From assembly GCA_021323535.1 (NCBI GenBank), contig JAJONO010000030.1, positions 1 through 48,857 on the forward strand: a stretch of 48,857 nt of DNA. Reading direction: 5' to 3'. A model generated the notes under the pieces. That model saw only the letters and a program-made list of their open reading frames with translations. It was not told where the DNA came from and made no database searches. Both the position numbers and the translations under genes were made by a program. The number at the start of each line of letters is the position of its first letter. Within the stretch, counting starts at the first letter, position 1. Source of the DNA: Bacteroidota bacterium. GTDB lineage: Bacteria > Bacteroidota > Bacteroidia > B-17B0 > Aurantibacillaceae. Shown here in pieces: positions 23,953 to 33,823 of the stretch.

Positions 23953-26373
23953 ATGAGGAATCATTTTAAAATAGCGTTACGCAACCTTTTTAAAAGAAAG
24001 GGATATTCTGCATTAAACATTCTTGGGTTGACGCTGGGAATGACCAGCTGCCTGCTTATCTTTCATTACTCCTCTTACGAACAAAGCTATGATAGTCATG
24101 TTCATGATGCTGAAAACATCTACAGGCTTGAAATGGACAATTTTGAAAATGGAGAACTAACAGAAAAATGGGCAACTACATTTCCAGCCATTGCGCCAAT
24201 CTTAAAAAAAGAATATGCCAGTGTAAGTGAATCGGGTCGTTTATATCACGCGAAATTTTTAATAGCCAACGACGACCAAAATAAAAAGTTCCATGAAACA
24301 AAAGGTTATTTTGCTGACCCCTCTATCATTGATCTTTTTAATATTCAGCTTGTTTCCGGAGATCGGTCAAGCGCTTTAAATAGTCCTGATAAAATCATCA
24401 TTTCTGAACAAATGGCCGAAAAATATTTCGGTAAAGAAACAGCGATTGGAAAAAAACTCACCGTGAAGAATGTTCCCTTCAATTCATTCGAAGTAAGCGG
24501 AGTATTTAAGGCGCACCCGAAAAACTCACATCTCGTTGTTGAATATCTTATTTCCTTTCAAACATTCAGTAATTGGTATCGTACCTGGCGTGAAGGTTTT
24601 AATACGGAGACCGGCTTTGAGATCATTGACTTTTTTACTTACGTCAAACTGCAAAAGGGTGTCAGCCCGAAAAAATTTGAAAAGGAGCTTGTTCTTTTCA
24701 GTGATAAATATCTTAAACCCGATAAAATAAATAAAAGCCGGATCGAATTCAAACTCATTAACATCCGTGACATTCATCTTTATTCTAATAGCAACCAGGA
24801 GGCAGAGACGAACGGAAATGGTCAGCGGATAAAGTATCTTTTTATCATAGCCATTTTTATTATCTGTATTGCATGGATCAATTATATCAATCTTACCACC
24901 GCGCGATCAGTAGAAAGAGCAAAAGAAGTGGGTGTAAAAAAAGTACTGGGGGCATTAAGAAAAGATCTCTTTAAACAATTTACCCTGGAAAATTGCATTC
25001 TTAATTCTGTTTCCCTGATCTTGTCCATCGTCTTATTTTATTGCTCTCTCACTTACTTCGATCTGTTCACAGGAAGAGATGCATACACAGACCTTACTCT
25101 TTCAGCGAAAAACTGGTTCGTTTTCAGCGCCATCTTCCTTGTGGGTACTTTTCTGTCCGGAATTTATCCTGCAGTGGTACTTTCTTCATTTCTACCCGTT
25201 AAAGTTCTTAAAGGAGCCTTTAAAAATTCAACGAGTGGACTCTTTCTGCGAAAATCACTGATAGTAACGCAATTCGCTATAACAGTTATGCTTATCAGTG
25301 GAACTATAGTAGTGTATGAGCAATTGCAATACATGCGAAACAAAGATCTCGGGATAGATATAAAACAGACTTTAATACTGCGGGGTTCGGCATCAACAAA
25401 AAGAGATGTGTACCCGCTGAAATTCACTTCCTTTAAGAATGAATTGTTGAGCCACTCCGACATAAAAAGTGTAACCGCATCAAATCATGTTCTGGCACAG
25501 GAAATTTTTGAAGGTGGGGGAGCAGAAAGACTTGATGGAAATCAAAAAAAAGTTCCTTACATGTCAATACTCCGAGGCGACAAAGACTTCACGAATGCTT
25601 ACGGTCTTAAAATTATAAACGGCAGGGATTTTCTGAATGATACCGAAACAAAAACAGTCATTATCAATGAAAGTTCAGTCGAAGCTTTGGAATTTAGTTC
25701 TCCTCAGGAAGCTCTGAATCATAAACTGATCCTGGATATAGATACTTTAACTATTGTAGGCGTGATGGCGGATTATCACCAGGAAGGACTGCAAAAACCC
25801 ATTATACCTATTCTACTCCGCCTTACTCCACAGATAAGAAATTATTACTCCATAAAAATAAGCTCTGAAAATGTTCACGCCACAATCGACAAAATCAACG
25901 CGACCTGGAAAAATTATTTCCCTGACGAGCCCTTCAATTATTTTTTCCTTGATGAATCGTTTGATCAGCAATACAAAACAGATCTCTTATTCGGGAAGGT
26001 TTTCGGACTATTTGCATTCCTGGCCATATTCATTGCTTGTTCGGGCTTACTTGGATTATCCTCTTACAACATTTTACAACGTACAAAAGAAATAGGGATC
26101 CGCCAGGTATTGGGTGCTTCCGCTAAAAGAATAGTGGTGTTACTATTAAAGGATTTTATTGCTCCGGTTTTAACGGCCCTGGTTATAGCTCTGCCGCTCG
26201 GATGGATTCTCATGCATTATTGGCTACAGGATTATGCATATCGTATCACGCTTTCAGCCTGGATGTTTGCTTTCGCCAGTCTGGTGGCTATTTCTATCGC
26301 GCTACTTACAATTTATTTCCAGGCAATGCGGGCGGCTGTTGCTAACCCGGTTAAAAGTTTAAGAACTGAATAG
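23953..26373 (+). CDS. MacB/FtsX-type permease 2 of the array (subclass B)
   Basis: The 806-residue protein has the same two-module layout. Helix 1 reads LNILGLTLGMTSCLLIFHY, FtsX bundle 1 begins near 292, the mid helix is near 432-452, and FtsX bundle 2 begins near 679 with RTKEIGIRQVLGAS. The signature AWINYINLTTARS and RAKEVGVKKVLG mark subclass B, shared with permeases 5 and 7. It is closest to permease 7 (both have MTSCLLIFHY and FLAIFIACSGLLGLS). It begins 4 bp after permease 1, so the A-B pair is translationally linked. A palindromic repeat follows its stop. Confidence 0.93.
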   Translation: MRNHFKIALRNLFKRKGYSALNILGLTLGMTSCLLIFHYSSYEQSYDSHVHDAENIYRLEMDNFENGELTEKWATTFPAIAPILKKEYASVSESGRLYHAKFLIANDDQNKKFHETKGYFADPSIIDLFNIQLVSGDRSSALNSPDKIIISEQMAEKYFGKETAIGKKLTVKNVPFNSFEVSGVFKAHPKNSHLVVEYLISFQTFSNWYRTWREGFNTETGFEIIDFFTYVKLQKGVSPKKFEKELVLFSDKYLKPDKINKSRIEFKLINIRDIHLYSNSNQEAETNGNGQRIKYLFIIAIFIICIAWINYINLTTARSVERAKEVGVKKVLGALRKDLFKQFTLENCILNSVSLILSIVLFYCSLTYFDLFTGRDAYTDLTLSAKNWFVFSAIFLVGTFLSGIYPAVVLSSFLPVKVLKGAFKNSTSGLFLRKSLIVTQFAITVMLISGTIVVYEQLQYMRNKDLGIDIKQTLILRGSASTKRDVYPLKFTSFKNELLSHSDIKSVTASNHVLAQEIFEGGGAERLDGNQKKVPYMSILRGDKDFTNAYGLKIINGRDFLNDTETKTVIINESSVEALEFSSPQEALNHKLILDIDTLTIVGVMADYHQEGLQKPIIPILLRLTPQIRNYYSIKISSENVHATIDKINATWKNYFPDEPFNYFFLDESFDQQYKTDLLFGKVFGLFAFLAIFIACSGLLGLSSYNILQRTKEIGIRQVLGASAKRIVVLLLKDFIAPVLTALVIALPLGWILMHYWLQDYAYRITLSAWMFAFASLVAISIALLTIYFQAMRAAVANPVKSLRTE

Positions 26374-26375
26374 AG

Positions 26376-26414
26376 CCGCGAAGCAGTCCCACTTCAAATT
26401 GGGACGCTTCACGG
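26376..26414. repeat. palindromic intergenic repeat, copy 1
   Basis: An imperfect hairpin in the gap between permeases 2 and 3. The left arm CCGCGAAGCAGTCCCA pairs with TGGGACGCTTCACGG, with one mismatch and one bulge. It shares the GTGAAGC/GCTTCAC ends and a TCCC...GGGA core with three other gaps in this operon. There is no T tract, so it is not a simple terminator. Confidence 0.6.
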
Positions 26415-26436
26415 TAATTAATATAAAAAAAGAAGA

Positions 26437-28815
26437 ATGCTTAAAAATTATTTTATAACTGCCTTTCGGAACCTCTGGAGAAATAAATTTTTCTCTGTCA
26501 TTAATATTTTTGGATTGAGTGTAGGAATTTCCTGCTGCATGCTCATTTTTTTATACGCGAAAGACGAAACCAGTTTTGACAGATTTCACGAAAACAAGGA
26601 GAACATTTATCGTCTCACTGCCGATCTAATTGGGAAAGAGGTAAGCAAATGCGGAAGCACAGGCATGATGCCGGGTCCCGCCTTTAAAAGCAATCTTCCT
26701 GAAGTAGCAGAATTTGTGAGGATACAATCTGCTTTCTATAATATTAAAAATGGTCCGCAAATTCTGGAACAGGATGCCATTTATGCCGACGATAATTTTT
26801 TCTCCGTATTCTCCTTTCCACTGATCTATGGAAATCCAAAAACAGCACTGAGTAATCTTCATTCCATTGTTATTTCAGAAAACACTGCTAAAAAGTATTT
26901 TGGAAAAACCGATGTCATGGGACAGATCATGCAGGTAAACGTGGATGAAAAATGGATACCATTTGTTGTGTCAGGCATCGCGAAAAACGCGCCGCAAAAC
27001 TCATCCATTAAACTAGACATGGTTTTACCAATGAAATTTACCCAATCCATTTATGACGATACACATTGGGCCAATTTCTTCCTGAACACATTTGTTGTTA
27101 TGAAACCCGGCGTAAATGTTGCCCAGGCAGAACTTAAAATGAACAGCGTTTATGCTACAGAAGCTGCCGAACAAATAATAAAGGACGAAGCAAACTACGG
27201 GCCGCAGGATAAAGTTGTTTATCATTTACAACCCATGTCAGACATTCATCTCAATACCGAATATAATGGCGGGAACGGATTAAAGGAAGGAAGCAACCCC
27301 ATGTACTCATATATTTTATGCGGAATCGCTATTTTTATTCTCATCATCGCCTGCATCAATTTTGTGAATCTCACTGTTGCCCGTTCTCTAAAACGCGCTA
27401 AAGAAATAGGAATTCGAAAAGTAGTAGGTAGTCATAAAAAACAATTGGTCATTCAATTCATGGGAGAGTCCTTCATTCTTAGTTTTCTTTCATTCAGTCT
27501 CGCCATTGCATTAACTTCTCTTTCACTTCCATTTTTCAACTCCTTAGCTGAAAAGGCACTTTCGTTTTCATATCTGCTCGATACAAAACTTATCGCGGGT
27601 TACATTCTTTTATTTTTAGTGACCGGTTTCCTTGCTGGGTTTTATCCGGCTCTGGTGCTTTCAGGTTTTAATCCTGTAGAAACATTGTATGGCAGATTCA
27701 GATTTACCGGAAAAAATTATTTATCAAAAGGATTGATCGTCTTTCAATTTACATTGGCCACATTTCTTATCATTGCTACAGTTACCATCTACTCTCAATT
27801 CACTTTTCTTATTAATTACGATCTGGGCATCAATACAGATAATGTTATCCGCACAAAAACCCCACCAATAGACGCGGCGCATTTTGAAATTTTTAAGCGC
27901 GAGTTAAAAAAAGACCCTTCCATTCTACTTGTTACAGGCGAGCAAGGTGGCACGTGGGGAACCATGGCGCATATCAATGGTGACAAAAACATAGATTTTA
28001 ATTACAGGCTCGTGGACGAAAACTTTCTTAGTCTCTTTCAGATACCAATCGCGTTTGGGAGAAGCTTCATTAAAGAAAGTTCAGACACCATAGAATCTGT
28101 AATGGTAAACGAAACGTTTGTGAAAACAGCAGGATGGAGAAATCCGATTGGCGAGACAGTTGATTTCTTTTACAATAAGCAAAAATTCAAAGTCATTGGT
28201 GTGGTTAAAGATTATCACTTCGCCGCGCTTACGGAAACCATAAAGCCGCAGTTATTTACCATCAGTAAGAGGCACAAATACGGCACCATTTTTATTAAAG
28301 TTGCCGAAGGGTCCAAGGGCCGTGCCATTCATCATATTGAAAAAACCTACAAAACACTTTACACGATGCAGCCCACGAATTATGTATGGCTAAAAGAAGA
28401 CAGGGATAGTCAATATAACCGTGAAGCCAAATGGAAACAGATCATTACGTTCTCCACTTTTCTTACTGTATTTATTTCCTGTATTGGTTTATTTGGCCTT
28501 GCTGCTTTATCGGCCGAAAAACGCGCAAAAGAAATTGGTATTCGAAAAGTATTGGGCGCTTCGGTAACTACGATCGTGCAAAAATTATCCACTGACTTTT
28601 TAAAGCTGGTGCTTCTTGCCGGAATTATTGCTTCGCCTCTTGCCTGGTGGGTGATGAACAAATGGCTGCAGGATTATCCTTATCGTATTGAAATGAAGAC
28701 CACTATTTTTGGACTTGCTATTGTTACTGTTGTACTGGTATCGTTGATCACTGTTTTATTTCAGTCGCTCAAAGCTGCTGTAGCTAACCCTGTAAAAAGT
28801 TTAAGAACTGAGTAA
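26437..28815 (+). CDS. MacB/FtsX-type permease 3 of the array (subclass A)
   Basis: The 792-residue protein has helix 1 (FGLSVGISCCMLIFLY), a periplasmic domain with PMSDIHLNT, and FtsX bundle 1 from about 291 with ACINFVNLTVARS and RAKEIGIRKVVGS. The mid helix is near 430, FtsX bundle 2 starts near 668 with RAKEIGIRKVLGAS, and the tail is NPVKSLRTE. The helix 1 text is very close to permease 1, pointing to a tandem duplication. It is isolated by palindromic repeats on both sides, so unlike permeases 1 and 6 it has no closely coupled B-type partner. Confidence 0.93.
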   Translation: MLKNYFITAFRNLWRNKFFSVINIFGLSVGISCCMLIFLYAKDETSFDRFHENKENIYRLTADLIGKEVSKCGSTGMMPGPAFKSNLPEVAEFVRIQSAFYNIKNGPQILEQDAIYADDNFFSVFSFPLIYGNPKTALSNLHSIVISENTAKKYFGKTDVMGQIMQVNVDEKWIPFVVSGIAKNAPQNSSIKLDMVLPMKFTQSIYDDTHWANFFLNTFVVMKPGVNVAQAELKMNSVYATEAAEQIIKDEANYGPQDKVVYHLQPMSDIHLNTEYNGGNGLKEGSNPMYSYILCGIAIFILIIACINFVNLTVARSLKRAKEIGIRKVVGSHKKQLVIQFMGESFILSFLSFSLAIALTSLSLPFFNSLAEKALSFSYLLDTKLIAGYILLFLVTGFLAGFYPALVLSGFNPVETLYGRFRFTGKNYLSKGLIVFQFTLATFLIIATVTIYSQFTFLINYDLGINTDNVIRTKTPPIDAAHFEIFKRELKKDPSILLVTGEQGGTWGTMAHINGDKNIDFNYRLVDENFLSLFQIPIAFGRSFIKESSDTIESVMVNETFVKTAGWRNPIGETVDFFYNKQKFKVIGVVKDYHFAALTETIKPQLFTISKRHKYGTIFIKVAEGSKGRAIHHIEKTYKTLYTMQPTNYVWLKEDRDSQYNREAKWKQIITFSTFLTVFISCIGLFGLAALSAEKRAKEIGIRKVLGASVTTIVQKLSTDFLKLVLLAGIIASPLAWWVMNKWLQDYPYRIEMKTTIFGLAIVTVVLVSLITVLFQSLKAAVANPVKSLRTE

Positions 28816-28818
28816 CGG

Positions 28819-28859
28819 CGCGAAGTAGAACAACCTGATAACTATCGGGACACTTCACG
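28819..28859. repeat. palindromic intergenic repeat, copy 2
   Basis: Between permeases 3 and 4. The outer arms CGCGAAGT and ACTTCACG flank an inner CCTGATA-ACTATCGGGA core. It is related to the other copies but degraded in the stem next to the core. It has no T tract. Confidence 0.55.
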
Positions 28860-28887
28860 ATTATTAACTCCAACAAAAAAAGAAAAA

Positions 28888-31296
28888 ATGTTTAAGAATT
28901 ATTTTAAAACCGCGCTCCGTAATTTAAAGCATCGTAAAGCTTATGCTCTGATCAACATCATCGGATTAGCCATTGGCATTGCATCCTGCCTGTTGATCTA
29001 TATGGTGGTAAAGTATGAGTTAAGTTACGACAAATTTCAGCCTGACTACGCCAGAATTTACCATGTAGTGAAAGCAAATAAATATGCTGAGGGAATTAAC
29101 TATAATCCGGGCACACCTTATCCTGCAGTTGACGGGCTCCGCCAGGACTTCCCGGAAACAACCGTTGGATCTATTTATGCTACATATGGAAGTCAGATAG
29201 CCATACCAGACGAAAAACCGAACAGCGCACCGAAAAAATTCATTGAAGAAGAAGGATTGTTTTTTGCTGATCCGGAATTCTTTAAAGTATTTCACTTCAA
29301 GTGGCTCATTGGAAACGAATCCATACTTAAAGAACCGAACACGATTGCGCTTTCAAAAACGATTGCTGAAAAATATTATGGAGACTGGAAAAAAGCTATT
29401 GGGAAAATGATCAGGCTTAACAATGCCATGGACCTGAAAGTTTCGGGAATTCTCGAAGACGTTCCCAATAACACTAATTTTCCTATCACCCTCGTTGGCT
29501 CATTTATTACGATTAAAAATAATGGTTATTATGGTTATAATGCTGATTTTGGAAGCAACACAAGCAACTACCAGGCGTTTATGCTCATTCCTGAAAATGT
29601 TCCGCTTACCAATATTAATACGCGATTGGAAGAATTCTCGAAAAAAAATTACAGGAAAAGTCTGACTATTTCAAAGGGTCATGAATTACAACCATTAAGT
29701 GAACTTCATTTCGACACAAGAATATCCGCACTTGGAGGCTCCGTAACGCCCTACTCTGTTCTTACTACATTGTCATTCATTGCCATTCTTATCATTACAA
29801 TGGCATGCATTAACTTTATCAATCTGTCCACTGCACAGGCAGTAACACGATCGAAGGAGGTAGGCGTGAGAAAAGTCATGGGAAGCAACCGTCTCCAGTT
29901 ATTCTGGCAAATGATGGGAGAAACAAAGCTACTGGTAATTATTTCGGTATTGCTGGCGATTATCCTTGCAAAAATAGCCCTGCCGTATTTAAAACATGTG
30001 GTTTCTATTCAGGAAGAACTAACGTTATTCACATTGACGAATTTTCTATTCCTGGCAGGTATTATGTTTCTCACTACTCTGCTCTCCGGCTTGTATCCTT
30101 CCCTCATTCTGTCGGGATTCAAACCAGTGGTTGCTCTTAAAAACAAGGTTAGTTCAGCAAGCATCGGTGGCATTTCCCTGCGCCGCGGGCTGGTGGTGAC
30201 GCAATTTGCCATTTCACAGATCCTCATCATTGGAACCATCGTAGCGCTGAGTCAGATGAACTTTATCAGGGAAGCTGACCTTGGCTTCAACAAAGAGGCC
30301 GTTCTTATGCTTTCGAGCAATACCGATAGCGCCGTTCTTGCCAGGAACCGTGCTTTTAAAAACCATCTTCTCTCCATAAAGGGCGTACAAAATGTTTCTT
30401 TCACAAGCGATGTTCCGTCTTCCGACAACACCTGGGATACAAATTTTTCTTTTGATCGTAAAAAAGATGAAGATTATAATCTCTCGCTAAAATTCGGCGA
30501 TGAAGATTATTTTAAAACTTTCGGGCTCGAATTTGCTGCCGGCACGGGGTACAAAAAAAGCGATACAATCACAGACGTTGTAGTAAATGAAACCTTCGTA
30601 AAAAAACTCAACATTTCCGACCCTGAAAAAGTGATCGGTAAGCAGGTCAGAATGGGTGGTGGCAGATGGAACACGATAACAGGAGTGGTTAAAGACTTTA
30701 AAACAAAATCACTCAGGGAGGAAATCAGTCCGATTCTGATCGGTTCCCATAAAATCAAGAGTGATAAAATTGCTGTGAAATTAAATTCAGGCAATCTTAG
30801 TACCACCCTCAAAGAAATTGAGAAGGGCTGGAACGCTTTCTATCCTGAATATGCGTACAGCAGTTTCTTTGTTGACGAAAGCATTGAAAATTTTTACAGG
30901 CAGGAAACACAGCTTTCTCTCATGTACAGGGTCTTCGCCATCATTGCCATAGCTATTTCGTGTTTAGGATTATACGGGCTTGTTTCGTTTATGGTGGCAC
31001 AAAAAACAAAAGAAGTTGGAATAAGAAAAGTTCTTGGAGCAAGCGCCATCAACATCGTTTATCTCTTCTCAAAAGAATTTACATTGCTTATCGGAATCGC
31101 GTTTTTAATCGCGGCGCCGATTGCCTGGTATTTTATGCATGACTGGCTCAATAATTTTGCTTTTCATATCAGTATTGGAGCCGGTGTATTTATAATTGCC
31201 GCGGTTACTTCTGTTTCGGTTGCCTGGTTATCTGTTGGGTACAAGGCATTCAAAGCAGCGATCTCAAATCCGGTTAAAAGTTTAAGAACAGAATGA
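28888..31296 (+). CDS. MacB/FtsX-type permease 4 of the array (subclass A)
   Basis: The 802-residue protein has helix 1 (IIGLAIGIASCLLIYMVV) and a periplasmic domain rich in Asn and Tyr at about 190-220. The family's D-I-H-L motif is altered here to ELHF. FtsX bundle 1 starts near 289 with ACINFINLSTAQA and RSKEVGVRKVMGS, the mid helix is near 431, and FtsX bundle 2 starts near 681 with TKEVGIRKVLGAS. The tail is NPVKSLRTE. The deviating periplasmic motif suggests a separate partner or cargo. Palindromic repeats lie on both sides, and the next gene is the B-type permease 5. Confidence 0.93.
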   Translation: MFKNYFKTALRNLKHRKAYALINIIGLAIGIASCLLIYMVVKYELSYDKFQPDYARIYHVVKANKYAEGINYNPGTPYPAVDGLRQDFPETTVGSIYATYGSQIAIPDEKPNSAPKKFIEEEGLFFADPEFFKVFHFKWLIGNESILKEPNTIALSKTIAEKYYGDWKKAIGKMIRLNNAMDLKVSGILEDVPNNTNFPITLVGSFITIKNNGYYGYNADFGSNTSNYQAFMLIPENVPLTNINTRLEEFSKKNYRKSLTISKGHELQPLSELHFDTRISALGGSVTPYSVLTTLSFIAILIITMACINFINLSTAQAVTRSKEVGVRKVMGSNRLQLFWQMMGETKLLVIISVLLAIILAKIALPYLKHVVSIQEELTLFTLTNFLFLAGIMFLTTLLSGLYPSLILSGFKPVVALKNKVSSASIGGISLRRGLVVTQFAISQILIIGTIVALSQMNFIREADLGFNKEAVLMLSSNTDSAVLARNRAFKNHLLSIKGVQNVSFTSDVPSSDNTWDTNFSFDRKKDEDYNLSLKFGDEDYFKTFGLEFAAGTGYKKSDTITDVVVNETFVKKLNISDPEKVIGKQVRMGGGRWNTITGVVKDFKTKSLREEISPILIGSHKIKSDKIAVKLNSGNLSTTLKEIEKGWNAFYPEYAYSSFFVDESIENFYRQETQLSLMYRVFAIIAIAISCLGLYGLVSFMVAQKTKEVGIRKVLGASAINIVYLFSKEFTLLIGIAFLIAAPIAWYFMHDWLNNFAFHISIGAGVFIIAAVTSVSVAWLSVGYKAFKAAISNPVKSLRTE

Positions 31297-31302
31297 AGCA
31301 AT

Positions 31303-31347
31303 CGTGAAGCATTCAGTAATTATCCGGACTGCTTTACGACGCTTCAC
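31303..31347. repeat. palindromic intergenic repeat, copy 3
   Basis: Between permeases 4 and 5. The arms CGTGAAGC (31303-31310) and GCTTCAC (31341-31347) enclose an alternative inner pairing with ACTGCTTTACG. The sequence order CGTGAAGC...CTGCTTTAC...GCTTCAC is shared with copy 4. No T tract. Confidence 0.55.
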
Positions 31348-31362
31348 TCCAAAAAATAAAAT

Positions 31363-33789
31363 ATGATAAAGAATCACTTCATATTATTTCTCAGAAACTT
31401 ATTTAAGTATAAGCTGTTCTCAGCTATTAATATTTTTGGTTTATCGGCAGGCATCGGGGCGAGTTTGTTACTTTTCCTCTATATAGGGAACGAACTGAGT
31501 TATGACGACTTTCTTGAAAATAAAGAAAATATTTACCGGTTAAGATGCGACAACCTTAATAATGGTGTCTATGCAGAACGCATGGCTGTTACCAATGGTC
31601 CTATCGCCAGGGCTTCTAAAGCTGCCTTTCCGCAAATAGAGGAATATGTTCAGATGAATAATGCCTACCTCGAAGGTGTTGTTTCCACTGGCAATTACAA
31701 ATTCAGGCTGAAGAATAGTTTTTATGCATCTGAGGCGTTCTTTAAAGTGTTCTCATACAAATTACTTAAGGGCGACAGGAACACAGCTTTAAAAGAAATC
31801 CAGTCCATAGTTTTATCGGAAAGCATGGCAAAAAAATTCTTTGGGAATGAAGACCCGATGGGTAAAATAATCAAATACAACGATCGCTTTCCATTGAAGG
31901 TAACCGGTGTTTTTGAAGATGTTCCACCAAACACCCATATGAAATTTGAAATACTTGTTTCTTACGCAACATTGCTTCGCAACTTTAATAATTATGTTGA
32001 AACAGAGCAGGCGTGGATTTCCGACGAAACACATTACACTTATCTGAAATTAAAGCCCGGAACTGATATTCCGAAACTTGAGGCCGCATTTGCAGGATTG
32101 GTTCAGAAAAAGATCGGGCACCTTTTAAAAGCAAAGAACCAGGATAAAGTATTTTCCCTGATGCCAATCAAGGACATTCACCTGAACTCTGACTTTGATA
32201 GTGAAATAGAAGAGAATGGCAATAAGCAAACCGTTATATTCTTTGCAATTATCGCTGTAATCATTCTCGTTATCGGGTGGGTGAATTATATTAATCTTTC
32301 TATTGCCACCAGCTTTAACCGTTACAAAGAAATCGGGATGAGGCTGGTTCATGGCGCTACAAAAAAGCAACTTAAATACCAGTTTATGATCGAAGCTATT
32401 ATGATCAACCTGATAGCAATCGTCATTTCAATAATTACCATCAAATTAATATATCCCCTATTCAGCTCTTATACCGGAATGGAAATTAATTCAACCGCTT
32501 TAAAAAATACGAAGATCTGGTTTGTATTCCTTGGAATCATTTTGCTGGGTTCCTTTTTTTCGAGTATTTATCCTTCCTATATTCTCTCGTCGTTAAATCC
32601 TGTTCAGGTATTAAAAGGTAAAAATCAAAAAACGATCGGAGGTTTTTCATTCAGGAAAATACTTATCGGGACTCAGTTCGCCATTTCAGTTTCTCTTGTC
32701 ATAGGAACAATTATTGTTTTAAAGCAGGTTTCCTTCATGAAAATGGAAGATCCTGGTATAACCATTGAGGAAACTGTGATTGTACAGCGGCCTGATGTTA
32801 TTGACTCCACATGGTCAGCCAAACACGAGAGTTTTAAAAACGAACTAAAAAGTCTCGCCTTTGTAGAACAGGTTTGCTTTTCGCGACAAACTCCGGGTGA
32901 ACTCATTAATTACACTCAAGGATTTATTAAAGACATTAACGATATAAAAAATCCTTCGTTCCTGATGTATAATAACTTCGTTGATCATGATTTTCTTAAG
33001 CTATACAATCTGAAACTAATTGCAGGTAATGATTTTATGAACGGGAACAAAGACCTTAATGTGATCATTAGCAGAAGAGCATTGAAAACACTCAGTTATA
33101 AAACTCCCGAAGAGGCTATTGGCAAGATCATACTTAACGAAGGATGGAATGTTAAACATAAAATAGTTGGAGTTATAGAAGATTTCCGTCAGCAATCACC
33201 CAAAGAAGAATATCTTCCAATGGTCTTCATGCACTGCCCTAACCCCCGCGTTGCCGCAAAATATTCAATAAAAATTAAAACCAATGACATGAAATCAGCA
33301 CTTACGGGGATTGAAGCAAAATGGAAATCCATATTTCATGACGAGGTTTTTGAATATTTCTTTTTAAATGAAAAATATGATAATCAATATAAATCCGACA
33401 TACAATTCGGCCGGATATTTCTTCTCTTTTCAATCATAGCTATTAGCATTGCTTGTGTTGGGCTTTTTGCTCTGACCCTCTTTACAATTTTATTAAGAAA
33501 AAAAGAGATCAGCATCCGGAAAGTTATCGGTGCTTCTGTAAATGACATCTTTATGATCTTTGCTAAAGATTATATGATCCTTGTTTTAATCGCCTCTGTT
33601 ATTGCGATACCATTTATGTATTTTGTGATGAATAAATGGCTGCAGGATTATGCGGTAAAAATTCCGCTTAGTATCTGGTTCTTTTTATTTCCGGTTTTTC
33701 TGCTTGTTCTCATTGTTGGAATATCCATTTCCTCACTAGTACTTAAAACCACGTCTGCTAACCCATCAAAAAATTTAAGAACAGAGTAA
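31363..33789 (+). CDS. MacB/FtsX-type permease 5 of the array (subclass B, divergent)
   Basis: The 808-residue protein has helix 1 (IFGLSAGIGASLLLFLYIG) and a periplasmic domain with PIKDIHLNS. FtsX bundle 1 starts near 288 with GWVNYINLSIATS, where the next motif is RYKEIGMRLVHGA rather than KEVGVRKVLGA. The mid helix is near 429. FtsX bundle 2 starts near 686 with KKEISIRKVIGAS, in which the usual glycine is serine. The tail is NPSKNLRTE. The W-V-N-Y-I-N-L text places it in subclass B, but it is the most divergent member, with changes in both cytosolic loops thought to contact the ATPase. Confidence 0.92.
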   Translation: MIKNHFILFLRNLFKYKLFSAINIFGLSAGIGASLLLFLYIGNELSYDDFLENKENIYRLRCDNLNNGVYAERMAVTNGPIARASKAAFPQIEEYVQMNNAYLEGVVSTGNYKFRLKNSFYASEAFFKVFSYKLLKGDRNTALKEIQSIVLSESMAKKFFGNEDPMGKIIKYNDRFPLKVTGVFEDVPPNTHMKFEILVSYATLLRNFNNYVETEQAWISDETHYTYLKLKPGTDIPKLEAAFAGLVQKKIGHLLKAKNQDKVFSLMPIKDIHLNSDFDSEIEENGNKQTVIFFAIIAVIILVIGWVNYINLSIATSFNRYKEIGMRLVHGATKKQLKYQFMIEAIMINLIAIVISIITIKLIYPLFSSYTGMEINSTALKNTKIWFVFLGIILLGSFFSSIYPSYILSSLNPVQVLKGKNQKTIGGFSFRKILIGTQFAISVSLVIGTIIVLKQVSFMKMEDPGITIEETVIVQRPDVIDSTWSAKHESFKNELKSLAFVEQVCFSRQTPGELINYTQGFIKDINDIKNPSFLMYNNFVDHDFLKLYNLKLIAGNDFMNGNKDLNVIISRRALKTLSYKTPEEAIGKIILNEGWNVKHKIVGVIEDFRQQSPKEEYLPMVFMHCPNPRVAAKYSIKIKTNDMKSALTGIEAKWKSIFHDEVFEYFFLNEKYDNQYKSDIQFGRIFLLFSIIAISIACVGLFALTLFTILLRKKEISIRKVIGASVNDIFMIFAKDYMILVLIASVIAIPFMYFVMNKWLQDYAVKIPLSIWFFLFPVFLLVLIVGISISSLVLKTTSANPSKNLRTE

Positions 33790-33823
33790 ATCCTTTAATA
33801 TTAAACCATAAATTAAATTTAAA